A DNA stretch of 6,261 bases from Pseudomonadales bacterium (GTDB lineage Bacteria; Pseudomonadota; Gammaproteobacteria; Pseudomonadales; UBA7239). Below the pieces are notes generated by a model. It saw only the letters and a list, made by a program, of their open reading frames with translations. It was not told the origin of the DNA and ran no database searches. Below, piece after piece: positions 1 through 6,145 of the stretch (positions are counted from its first letter, which is position 1; every line of letters starts with the position of its first letter). The position numbers and the translations under genes were made by a program. The stretch covers positions 1 through 6,261 of the forward strand of contig JAGRJA010000281.1 in NCBI GenBank assembly GCA_020443005.1. The letters run 5' to 3'.

Positions 1-1
1 G

Positions 2-712
2 ATTCAGGTTATTGATGAGGCAGAGAGAAAAGGTGGCAATATCCTGATTCCGGCTTTTGCGGTTGGCAGAACACAGGAGCTGCTTTTTCAGCTTGGCAAA
101 CTGTATCACCGGGGAGGATTAAGGAACTGGGTGGTTTGTCTGGATACGCCTATGGGCAAGGCCGTCACTGATACTTATAGCCGGTTTCTTGCTGATCTGG
201 ATCCACAGGATACGCGCTATCTCAAGAAAGAACATGCCGCCTCTCTGACAGAGTATTTGCCGAATCTGGTGATTTCCGAATCTGTTGACGACTCTATTGC
301 GATTAACCGTATCAAACAGGGCGTTATTATTATTGCCGGAAGCGGCATGTGTACCGGCGGTCGTATTCGCCATCATTTCAAACATCGATTGTGGTCTGCT
401 GACAACCATGTTGTATTGGTTGGTTATCAGGCTCAGGGAACATTGGGAAGAATGTTGGTCGATGGCATAAAGTCGGTTAAGCTTTTTGGTCAAACCATTG
501 CCGTCAAGGCAAAAATTCATACCATTGGGGGTTTTTCTGCACATGCAGGCCTGGATGAGTTGTTGGTGTGGTCAAAGGCCTTTGCCTGTTGTCCCCGATT
601 TTTTCTGGTTCACGGTGAAGAAAAATCGCTGGAAAACCTCCAGCATTGTCTAGGCAAGCAATTGTCGATAAAAGCTACGATTCCATCCCTGGGAGACAGG
701 TATGTTTTTTAG
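2..712 (+). CDS. MBL-fold/beta-CASP RNase-like metallohydrolase, C-terminal part (5' truncated)
   Basis: The open frame enters from the left edge (first full codon at 2) and ends with TAG at 710-712, giving 236 residues. This is roughly the second half of a family that is usually about 450 residues, so the metallo-beta-lactamase HxHxDH site lies outside the window. Visible family marks, in order, are PAFAVGRTQELL (near bases 47-88), LDTPMG, the glycine-rich SGSGMCTGGRI-like segment (GSGMCTGGRIR), GYQAQGTLGR, then GFSAHA (His codon at 542-544) and LVHGE. The last two match beta-CASP motifs B and C, which help bind the two zinc ions, followed by an RMMBL-type C-terminus. Relatives are RNA-processing nucleases of the CPSF-73/RNase J superfamily, acting in the cytoplasm; the substrate here is unknown. 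It is followed by a 97-bp gap and appears unrelated to the B12 genes. The family call is firm; the specific role is not known. Confidence 0.9.
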   Translation: MQVIDEAERKGGNILIPAFAVGRTQELLFQLGKLYHRGGLRNWVVCLDTPMGKAVTDTYSRFLADLDPQDTRYLKKEHAASLTEYLPNLVISESVDDSIAINRIKQGVIIIAGSGMCTGGRIRHHFKHRLWSADNHVVLVGYQAQGTLGRMLVDGIKSVKLFGQTIAVKAKIHTIGGFSAHAGLDELLVWSKAFACCPRFFLVHGEEKSLENLQHCLGKQLSIKATIPSLGDRYVF

Positions 713-751
713 CCCGGTAGTTCGCTCACCTTTCGATCCGCTCTTCTTGCC

Positions 752-780
752 TTGTTACACCAAAGTTTTTTGGTGATAAT
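752..780 (+). promoter_or_regulatory. Candidate sigma70 promoter for exbB-exbD-tonB
   Basis: TTGTTA at 752-757 (4/6 to TTGACA) and GATAAT at 775-780 (5/6 to TATAAT) are separated by exactly 17 bp. Transcription would begin near 787, about 23 nt before the exbB ATG at 810. It is the best promoter-like pair I found in the 713-809 gap. The remainder of that gap shows no gene and no clear Rho-independent terminator for the upstream nuclease gene. The call rests on motif matching only. Confidence 0.5.
758..775. repeat. Perfect 7-bp inverted repeat in the exbB promoter spacer
   Basis: CACCAAA (758-764) and TTTGGTG (769-775) are perfect inverted repeats around a 4-nt centre, GTTT. The element fills the spacer of the candidate promoter and touches the first base of its -10 box. 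That position is typical of a repressor operator. As RNA it could fold into a short hairpin, but no T tract follows (next bases ATAATCG), so it is a poor intrinsic terminator. Which protein would bind it, if any, is unknown. Confidence 0.55.
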
Positions 781-809
781 CGTTGAGTATTCAATCCTGG
801 TAATGACTA

Positions 810-1433
810 ATGCCTGAATGGTTTATTCAGGGTGGGCCTGTTATGTGGCCCCTTCTGATCTTTTCCTTTGCGGTTTCTGTGGTGACGCTCGAGCGCTTGT
901 TTTTCTGGCTGATGGAAAAACAACGGCGCGATGACAAGTTGGTGTCAGCGTGTTTGAGGCAATTGCTGGAAGGGCAGGTCGATGAAATTCAGCGGCTCGA
1001 TGCCGCTCATCCCGACCCGGGCGTTCGCATGATAGTCAGAGGGGTAAATGAGCTGCCTCAGAATCCCGCTTCAAGAATCGAAAATCTTGCTGTTAACGAG
1101 CTACAGAGAATGGCGAGAGGCCAATCCCTTCTGGATACTGTTATTACCATGGCGCCTATGCTGGGCATTCTGGGTACTGTGTTGGGTATTATTGAATCGT
1201 TCGAAGTGCTGAACCAGTCCGGTGTGGCAGATCCACAGTCTGTTGTTGGGGGGATTGCAGAGGCACTGATCACAACCGCTGCCGGTTTATGTGTTGCCCT
1301 GTTGGCCCTGTTACCTTTTAATATTTTCAGAAGTATACAAAGCACGGAAATTATACGACTGGAGACCATAGGCACGGACTTCCTTTCAGCCATTCAGTCA
1401 TCGGGCCTTTTTGACCCAGCCCCAAAAGAGTAA
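810..1433 (+). CDS. exbB: ExbB, MotA/TolQ/ExbB-family proton channel subunit
   Basis: This inner-membrane protein of 207 residues forms, with ExbD, the proton channel that powers TonB. Three membrane segments are visible: about residues 11-35 (starting VMWPLLIF, ending in the typical LERLFFW), 107-131 and 147-172. The second carries MAPMLGILGTVLGI and the third GGIAEALITTAAGL. These hold the conserved pore residues: T123, E151 and T156 appear to match T148, E176 and T181 of E. coli ExbB. The length fits the shorter ExbB type rather than the 244-residue E. coli form. ATG 810 is the first in-frame start after a stop at 804 and gives the usual short N-terminus before the first helix; the Shine-Dalgarno signal is weak. 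It is the first gene of an exbB-exbD-tonB operon, with only 3 bp before exbD. TolQ is a sister family, but the adjoining tonB favours ExbB. Confidence 0.9.
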   Translation: MPEWFIQGGPVMWPLLIFSFAVSVVTLERLFFWLMEKQRRDDKLVSACLRQLLEGQVDEIQRLDAAHPDPGVRMIVRGVNELPQNPASRIENLAVNELQRMARGQSLLDTVITMAPMLGILGTVLGIIESFEVLNQSGVADPQSVVGGIAEALITTAAGLCVALLALLPFNIFRSIQSTEIIRLETIGTDFLSAIQSSGLFDPAPKE

Positions 1434-1436
1434 GCC

Positions 1437-1847
1437 GTGCAGATAAGAAACCATTTTGTACAGCAAAAAGCCAGAGTCGAGCTTTTGCCGCTGATTGATG
1501 TTGTCTTTTTATTGTTGGTCTTTTTTATCTATGTGATGTTGTCGATGACCTTGCACAAAGGTATCAATGTCGATTTACCGTACGCCGGTTCCCCGTCGAT
1601 TGAACGAAATGTGGTTATTGTGAGTATTACAGCTGCGGGTGAGCTCTATCTTGATGGTCAGATTGTTAATGCGACTGAACTCGCACAGGCTGTAAAAAGC
1701 CTCATGAAAGAAACGCAGGGACATGTTCTTATTCAAGGTGACCGGGATGCGGATCTTGGTGTTGCTATTGGTTTACTCGATACCTTGCGTTCTGCCGGTA
1801 TCGAGCATGTCAGTTTTGCGGTCAGTCAGAAAAATCAGCATCCATGA
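1437..1847 (+). CDS. exbD: ExbD, TolR/ExbD-family energy-transducing subunit
   Basis: This 136-residue bitopic inner-membrane protein partners ExbB in the TonB-energising complex. A short cytoplasmic N-terminus (to about residue 16) leads into one membrane helix, about 17-36, with LPLIDVVFLLLVFF. D21 in that helix corresponds to the essential proton-carrying Asp25 of E. coli ExbD. Residues about 40-130 form the periplasmic domain, including the conserved run GDRDADLGVAIGLLDTLR and a following AGIEHVSFAV strand. The start is GTG at 1437: a stop lies directly upstream (1431-1433), no ATG precedes the helix, and an AAAGAG purine stretch at 1425-1430 sits 6 nt before it. The stop overlaps the tonB start as ATGA (1844-1847), which implies translational coupling. 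Confidence 0.9.
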   Translation: MQIRNHFVQQKARVELLPLIDVVFLLLVFFIYVMLSMTLHKGINVDLPYAGSPSIERNVVIVSITAAGELYLDGQIVNATELAQAVKSLMKETQGHVLIQGDRDADLGVAIGLLDTLRSAGIEHVSFAVSQKNQHP

Positions 1848-2710
1848 ATCAGTGGTATCGTTACTGGCCATTTGTAATCGTTACCGGCCTTGCTTATTTT
1901 TTCTTTTTCAACCTCCATTTTTCGTCGCGTCTGGTTTCCGACTCCACATCTTCGGGTTCTTCACATGCCATTCATATCAATCTTCAAAAACTGAAACCAA
2001 CTGTTGACCCCGCCACAGAGATTGAGCCTGCTCTGCCTGTTGCCGACACGGCCTTGACTCAGGTTGCGGAGACACCGACTGTAACCCCTGTTGCAGAATC
2101 GCAGACTGACTCGAGAGAAATTACTGATGACCCGGTGTTTAAGCCCGAAGCCTATGACGAAGCTGATCACCAACCCAAAACACAGGAAAAGAATCAGACA
2201 GAGCCAATGCTTTCAGAAAAGGCCCTGCAAGGTAGTGTTGAGGCAAATGCTCCCTCACCAAGGCAGGATGAAATTCAGAAAGCGATGAATTCAGAGTCGG
2301 TAGAGAAATTGCAAACGGTTAACAAAAAGCAAAACGCTACACACAGGATTGACAGTGTTGAAAGCAATCAAGGTAATGAAATGAACGATCTTGATTCTAC
2401 AAAACATGACGAACCGCAAAACTTGTCAACAGAGGAGCACTTTACCCAGGCGGTTATTATTGGCGTCCATAAGCCGGCTTATCCCCGCATGGCCATACTT
2501 CGCAATCAATCGGGAACCGTTGTGGTAGAAATGTGGGTGGATAAAACGGGAAAAAGCAGTGATATTCAGCTTGTTGAGTCAAGCGGGCATCGTTTGCTTG
2601 ATGAAAGTGTCGTGGATTTTGTTAGCCATGAGAAGTTCAGACCCGCCAGAAAAGGAGACAGGCCGGTGGGTTCACGCCAACAATTTACTTTTGTCTTTCA
2701 TCTGGAATAA
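1844..2710 (+). CDS. tonB: TonB, periplasm-spanning energy transducer
   Basis: TonB (288 residues) passes ExbBD-derived energy across the periplasm to outer-membrane receptors. It has one N-terminal membrane anchor (about residues 8-24). A long polar linker (about 45-200), rich in Glu, Gln, Asn, Asp and Lys, follows. The C-terminal TonB domain is about 205-288, with KPAYPRMA (the family YP motif at 213-214), GTVVVEMWVDKTGK, a DESV helix and FRPAR near the end. Two features are unusual. The linker lacks the Glu-Pro/Lys-Pro repeats of E. coli TonB, and the anchor has no His where E. coli has H20: its Ser-x3-His pattern reads T14-x3-Y18. The gene starts inside the exbD stop (ATGA) with no clear Shine-Dalgarno, so translation is probably coupled. 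Dedication to corrinoid uptake is inferred from the neighbouring genes. Confidence 0.9.
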   Translation: MNQWYRYWPFVIVTGLAYFFFFNLHFSSRLVSDSTSSGSSHAIHINLQKLKPTVDPATEIEPALPVADTALTQVAETPTVTPVAESQTDSREITDDPVFKPEAYDEADHQPKTQEKNQTEPMLSEKALQGSVEANAPSPRQDEIQKAMNSESVEKLQTVNKKQNATHRIDSVESNQGNEMNDLDSTKHDEPQNLSTEEHFTQAVIIGVHKPAYPRMAILRNQSGTVVVEMWVDKTGKSSDIQLVESSGHRLLDESVVDFVSHEKFRPARKGDRPVGSRQQFTFVFHLE

Positions 2711-2718
2711 AAATAGTC

Positions 2719-3417
2719 TTATCTTTTGTACTGATTGTTCCGGTGCCAGGAAAGCGATTGTTCCAGAACCGCCAGACAGGCTTTTCCCAGCAGTTCCCCC
2801 TGAACAGTATGCTTGCCGATGTAGGGCAATGCTGTGCCGGCTATCGGACAGGTGATGGCAGTGCAGTCTGTGCCGGTGCCAGTCGCCGTTTTTTCGCTGA
2901 TACGGCTTTTGAAATCGAGATGATACATCATTGCCACTTTTGCTTCGGTCATCATCATGATCGCTTCAACCATGGCATTTTGGTCAAGCGATTTGTTGCA
3001 AAATGCCCACAGGTTGATTGTGCCTGAAGGCGGTTGCGAACCTTCGCTGGTGTCATGATCATCACCAATTGCTCTGGCATTACCCAGTCCATTGGTAACA
3101 AATGCTGAAACTTCAAGATCGCCGTGAGTCATTTTTTGGCTGCGAAATGAATTCATGGAAGCTGATGTCATCATGCCAAGGGTTTTGCCTTGCAGATTGA
3201 ATGAGTCTGCAGCGCACTGCAAGGTGGTTCCCGGTTTTGGAAAGTCAAGATCCGGTGCCTGTATGTTTGCCGGGTCAACCTTGAAATTAATGATGTTGCT
3301 GATCACCTGATTGCCGCCATTCAAGCTTGCCGAACTGAGCGCACTGACCGGCTCGGAGAATCGCTGAACAATCGCCGTATCTGTTTTCTCAATTCGGAAG
3401 AACCTGTCTTTAATCAT
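2719..3417 (-). CDS. cbiZ: CbiZ, adenosylcobinamide amidohydrolase
   Basis: CbiZ hydrolyses the amide bond joining the corrin ring to the aminopropanol arm of adenosylcobinamide, giving adenosylcobyric acid; some bacterial forms also act on pseudo-B12. It is a cytoplasmic salvage enzyme. The 232 residues carry the family's conserved blocks: ALSSASLNGG (26-35), VTNGLGNARAIGD (107-119), GTINLW (132-137), MTEAK (156-160), ATGTGTD (178-184) and PYIGKHT (198-204). Length is typical and I see no signal peptide. It is the last gene of btuF-btuC-btuD-cbiZ. Its ATG (3415-3417) lies inside the btuD stop region, an 8-bp overlap, and no good Shine-Dalgarno precedes it, suggesting coupled translation. The gene ends 8 bp from the convergent tonB stop. 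Placement beside btuFCD supports remodelling of imported corrinoids. No other corrin-assembly gene (cobU, cobS, cobT) is in the window. Confidence 0.88.
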   Translation of the reverse strand: MIKDRFFRIEKTDTAIVQRFSEPVSALSSASLNGGNQVISNIINFKVDPANIQAPDLDFPKPGTTLQCAADSFNLQGKTLGMMTSASMNSFRSQKMTHGDLEVSAFVTNGLGNARAIGDDHDTSEGSQPPSGTINLWAFCNKSLDQNAMVEAIMMMTEAKVAMMYHLDFKSRISEKTATGTGTDCTAITCPIAGTALPYIGKHTVQGELLGKACLAVLEQSLSWHRNNQYKR

Positions 3418-4216
3418 TGTCTATAGCAAGGTGTCTGTTTTTTACTCTTTTCAGCGGCACAATACTTACTGCATTGTCATCGCAGCTGACTGCACATTGA
3501 ACACCATAAACAGTTTGGATATTTTTCTCGGTCAGCACTTCCTGTGTGCTGCCATCTGCCCAGACTTCCCCCCGATTAAGCAGATAAATCCTGTCACAAA
3601 ATCGTGCGGCCAGACCCAAATCATGAAGAACGACAACTACGGCGTGTTTAGAGTCGTCACTGAAGGTTTTCAGCAGCTCCATTACATGAAGTTGATGGTA
3701 GGGATCGAGTGCTGCCACTGGCTCATCTGCAAGGATTAACTCGGGTTGGGATGCAAAAATTCTGGCCAGCATAACAAGCGTTTGTTCTCCACCTGACAGG
3801 GTAGTAATTGTTCTATCGGCGAGATGAGCGATTTCGGCTTTTTGCATGGCATTTTCTACAATGCTGCTGTCTTCAGACGACAGGTTTTGCCACCACTTTT
3901 GAAAAGGAAGCCTGCCCAGCTTGACAACATCCCGGACGGGTAAAGGCCAATGTGCCTTTGCCCCCTGAACCAGATAGGCGATTTTGGCCGCGCGCTGGGA
4001 AGCTGACAACGAAAGGAGCCTGCTGCCTTTGAAAAAAACATCACCTGAGCTGGCCGGTTCAACACCGGAAAGCAGTTTCAACAGTGTGCTTTTACCGGCA
4101 CCATTTGGGCCGATCAAACCGACAATTTCTCCGGTATCAACCGCAATGTTTACATTTTTCAGGATGTTGACCCGATTAATGTCATAACCCGCATTTTTTG
4201 CAAGTAACAGGCTCAT
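3410..4216 (-). CDS. btuD: BtuD-type ABC transporter ATP-binding protein (corrinoid importer)
   Basis: This 268-residue cytoplasmic ATPase would drive corrinoid import through BtuC. All nucleotide-binding elements of the FecE/FhuC/BtuD family are visible: Walker A GPNGAGKST (36-44), Q-loop Gln84 in YLVQG, signature LSGGE (140-144), Walker B ending ILADEP with D164 and catalytic E165, D-loop ALD (169-171), and switch His198 in VVLHDLG. After the signature the usual QQR/RQR stretch reads QTL (145-147), a mild departure from the family. About 60 residues follow the H-loop, the usual short C-terminal tail. The ATG at 4214-4216 overlaps the btuC stop (ATGA) and is supported by an AAGGAG Shine-Dalgarno 9 nt upstream. 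Sequence alone could also fit an iron-siderophore or heme ATPase; assignment to corrinoids rests on cbiZ and the riboswitch. Confidence 0.85.
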   Translation of the reverse strand: MSLLLAKNAGYDINRVNILKNVNIAVDTGEIVGLIGPNGAGKSTLLKLLSGVEPASSGDVFFKGSRLLSLSASQRAAKIAYLVQGAKAHWPLPVRDVVKLGRLPFQKWWQNLSSEDSSIVENAMQKAEIAHLADRTITTLSGGEQTLVMLARIFASQPELILADEPVAALDPYHQLHVMELLKTFSDDSKHAVVVVLHDLGLAARFCDRIYLLNRGEVWADGSTQEVLTEKNIQTVYGVQCAVSCDDNAVSIVPLKRVKNRHLAIDND

Positions 4217-5223
4217 AACATGGCGCTCCTTGTCTTCAGAATGAGGTACAGAAAGAAAGGTCCACCAACGAGCGCCGTCACAACACCCAGTTTGAGTTCA
4301 TCACCACTGGAAAAGGCCTGAATGGCCATATCCGAAAACATAAGGAGAATAGCGCCGCCAATCGCGCTTAACCCCAACAATCTTTTTGGTTCGTAATTGA
4401 TAAAGGGGCGAATAAGGTGGGGGATAACCAGCCCGATAAAACCGATGTTGCCACTTACTGAAACAGCAGCACCAACACAGGAAGCTACCCCGATAACAAG
4501 AATCCAGCGCAATTTTTGTAGATTGAAACCCATGGATTTTGCTGTGTCTTCACCGAGTGAAAGGGCGTTAAGAAATTTTCCGCAATAAAGGATGAGAATC
4601 CATCCGACAATCATGAAAGGAAGGGAAATAGCAACATCCTGAAGGCTCCGGTTAGAGACAGAGCCCATCATCCAGAAAACGATTTCCTGCATGGCATAGG
4701 GGTTAGGTGCATAGTTCAGTACCAGTGCTATCATCGCACTGCCGATCGCGTTGATAGCGATTCCCGCCAGAATCAAAGTGACGATAGAACTGTTCTTTCC
4801 TGTTAACAAGAAGATAAGTATTACTGAGAGGAGAGCTCCGAGCAGCCCTCCGAGTGGCAATGCATACCAGGCTAGACCGGAGAGACCAAAGTAAAAAACG
4901 ATAACTGCACCCAAGGCAGCGCAGTTTGATACACCAATAATGCCGGGTTCTGCGAGCGGGTTGCGTAAAAGCCCCTGCAATGCAGCACCGGACAAACCCA
5001 GTGTGGCACCGATGAACAACGCGAGAAAGATTCTGGGCAAGCGAACTTCAAAAAGGATAATGGCATCGACAGATTGTCTTTGCTCTATAAGGTCACGAGC
5101 GGCTTTTTCGATATCGATATCGCTCGGGCCAATATGTAAAGCAAGGAAAAACGCGAATAACAAAAGGGCAAACAACGCTGAATAGAGTTGAAGGTTTGAG
5201 AATGTTTTTGTTTGATCTTTCAT
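4213..5223 (-). CDS. btuC: BtuC-type FecCD-family permease (corrinoid importer)
   Basis: This 336-residue polytopic inner-membrane permease would form the translocation channel for corrinoid delivered by BtuF. About ten hydrophobic segments can be picked out, as in E. coli BtuC (326 residues). Family marks are RLPRI (61-65), GLSGAALQGLLRNPLAEPG (76-94) after the second helix, GNIGFIGLVIPHLIRP (258-273), which contains the region contacting the ATPase, and ELKLGVVTALVGGPFF near the C-terminus. The ATG at 5221-5223 shares ATGA with the btuF stop, and its own stop shares ATGA with btuD. The three transporter genes are therefore translationally linked. FecCD permeases also serve siderophores and heme, so substrate is inferred from context. 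Confidence 0.87.
   Translation of the reverse strand: MKDQTKTFSNLQLYSALFALLLFAFFLALHIGPSDIDIEKAARDLIEQRQSVDAIILFEVRLPRIFLALFIGATLGLSGAALQGLLRNPLAEPGIIGVSNCAALGAVIVFYFGLSGLAWYALPLGGLLGALLSVILIFLLTGKNSSIVTLILAGIAINAIGSAMIALVLNYAPNPYAMQEIVFWMMGSVSNRSLQDVAISLPFMIVGWILILYCGKFLNALSLGEDTAKSMGFNLQKLRWILVIGVASCVGAAVSVSGNIGFIGLVIPHLIRPFINYEPKRLLGLSAIGGAILLMFSDMAIQAFSSGDELKLGVVTALVGGPFFLYLILKTRSAML
4226..4231 (-). promoter_or_regulatory. Shine-Dalgarno site of btuD
   Basis: On the minus strand AAGGAG lies 9 nt before the btuD ATG, inside the last codons of btuC. It is the only strong ribosome-binding sequence I found in this operon, and it supports the start at 4216. Confidence 0.6.
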
Positions 5224-6068
5224 CGATTGTCTGCCAGATAGGCAATTGCTTCAACCGTCATCGGGCCAGGGCATGCGCGTAACCGGGAAGGTATGAAGAG
5301 TTGTCTTTGTTCCGGTACAATCGTTTTTAAAACAGGATGCACAAGATGTTTGCTTGCCAGCGAATTCTTGTTATAAACATGATTATCAATGAGCAATACA
5401 TCCGGCTTTGACTGTATCAGCAATTCAAGGGATATTTTCTGGAAATGCTGAATACCGATTGTTTCCGAAATATTGCTATAGCCGGATTTTTTAAGAACAT
5501 CATTCTCAAGTGTTTGGGCGCCAATGGTATACCCGTTTGGCGAGTAGATAATGGCATTTTTGGGCGGTTTATGAGCATTTCTTTCCTGAATTTCCAGAAT
5601 ATCCTTTTTCATTTTTTTAATCATTCTATCGGCATTTTCGGGCTCGCCGATCCAGCGACCAAAAGTATCAATCAACGAATAGATGTCTTCAACCCGTGTT
5701 GGAAGATCCATTAATTCAACGCGGTAACCCAGTTGCTTCAACATGCGAACGGTGTCCTGCGAAGCAAAACGGCTGGCAACGACCAGATCAGGGTGGAACG
5801 GGATGACCTCTTCAACTGAAGCATTGTTCAAGGGAATATCATCGGCAAATTCAGCCATGTAAGACATAAGAGGGTCTGTCACCCTGGTTGTGAGCGAAGC
5901 AATATTTTTTTTTTCACCCATCATTAAAAGTAGCTGGTCGGTACAAAGGCCAAGCGACACAATTCGAACAGGTTTGTTATTCGAGGCGAAAGCTGTAGAG
6001 GAAAAGAAAAGTGTAAAGACAATGAATAACAGTCTTGTGATCAGCGTTGAAGTCGGGTTTGTTTTCAT
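5220..6068 (-). CDS. btuF: BtuF-type periplasmic corrinoid-binding protein
   Basis: This 282-residue class III (helical-backbone) solute-binding protein would capture corrinoids in the periplasm and hand them to BtuC. Residues 1-28 form a signal peptide: a basic N-region, a hydrophobic core LLFIVFTLFF, and cleavage after AFA (26-28). There is no lipobox Cys, so the protein should be soluble, as expected for a Gram-negative. RIVSLGLCTDQLLL (35-48) is typical of a proteobacterial BtuF-like subgroup, as is the C-terminal ACPGPMTVEAI region. E86 (in SVEEVIPFHPDLVV) and E215 (in SLELLIQSKPDVLL), one per lobe, match the paired Glu residues that dock to BtuC in E. coli BtuF (E72, E202). It is first in the operon. 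ATG 6066-6068 gives a complete signal peptide; the Shine-Dalgarno is poor (GGG 5 nt upstream). Substrate is inferred from neighbours. Confidence 0.86.
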   Translation of the reverse strand: MKTNPTSTLITRLLFIVFTLFFSSTAFASNNKPVRIVSLGLCTDQLLLMMGEKKNIASLTTRVTDPLMSYMAEFADDIPLNNASVEEVIPFHPDLVVASRFASQDTVRMLKQLGYRVELMDLPTRVEDIYSLIDTFGRWIGEPENADRMIKKMKKDILEIQERNAHKPPKNAIIYSPNGYTIGAQTLENDVLKKSGYSNISETIGIQHFQKISLELLIQSKPDVLLIDNHVYNKNSLASKHLVHPVLKTIVPEQRQLFIPSRLRACPGPMTVEAIAYLADNR

Positions 6069-6078
6069 GGGCGCCCAT
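6067..6078. repeat. 12-bp perfect palindrome at the btuF start codon
   Basis: ATGGGCGCCCAT is its own reverse complement. It overlaps the btuF start codon and, on the other side, the first bases of the candidate btuF -10 box. It has no loop, so as RNA it would fold poorly within one molecule; as DNA it could be a protein site or simply chance. Confidence 0.5.
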
Positions 6079-6106
6079 TATGCAGGACAGCAAGATGGCT
6101 CAGCAA
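6077..6106 (-). promoter_or_regulatory. Weak candidate promoter for btuF-btuC-btuD-cbiZ
   Basis: Read on the minus strand, TTGCTG (6101-6106; 3/6 to TTGACA) and CATAAT (6077-6082; 5/6 to TATAAT) are 18 bp apart. Only 8 nt separate the -10 box from the btuF ATG, so the transcript would be nearly leaderless. CTTGCTG occurs twice here on the minus strand (6088-6094 and 6101-6107), 13 bp apart, which could be regulatory or chance. An upstream start inside the riboswitch region is the alternative. Confidence is low. Confidence 0.3.
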
Positions 6107-6111
6107 GGCTA

Positions 6112-6140
6112 TTGACAAACTTAATCTTACTCAGTAAATT
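6112..6140 (+). promoter_or_regulatory. Sigma70 promoter for the riboswitch-controlled gene
   Basis: TTGACA (6112-6117) matches the -35 consensus perfectly. TAAATT (6135-6140; 4/6) follows after an optimal 17-bp spacer. Transcription would begin near 6146-6147, about 10 nt before the first conserved bases of the cobalamin aptamer. That is where a riboswitch leader should start, so the two observations support each other. Confidence 0.65.
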
Positions 6141-6145
6141 GCCGC

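Noticed and set aside
119..544. Open frame of 141 codons on the minus strand opposite the nuclease gene
   Set aside because: It lies opposite a strongly conserved coding frame, resembles no family I know, and is a shadow.
758..780. Hairpin CACCAAA-GTTT-TTTGGTG as a Rho-independent terminator for the upstream nuclease gene
   Set aside because: The stem is short and AT-rich, and it is followed by ATAATCG, not a T tract. Its position inside a promoter fits better.
769..787. Fur box upstream of exbB (GATAAT C core)
   Set aside because: Only about 11 of 19 positions match the consensus and the right half is poor. The GATAAT is better explained as a -10 box.
803..817. Five-codon upstream ORF (ATG ACT AAT GCC TGA) overlapping the exbB start
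   Set aside because: Too short to support as a gene, and it lacks a good ribosome-binding site.
1058..1393. Open frame of 111 codons on the minus strand opposite exbB
   Set aside because: Shadow of the clear exbB frame with no recognisable domain or start signal.
810..1847. TolQ/TolR in place of ExbB/ExbD
   Set aside because: The following gene has a TonB domain and no tolA, tolB or pal is present, so ExbB/ExbD is the better call.
2733..2764. 9-bp direct repeat GATTGTTCC (2733-2741 and 2756-2764)
   Set aside because: It lies within the cbiZ coding end, is short, and shows no associated element or flanking duplication; probably chance.
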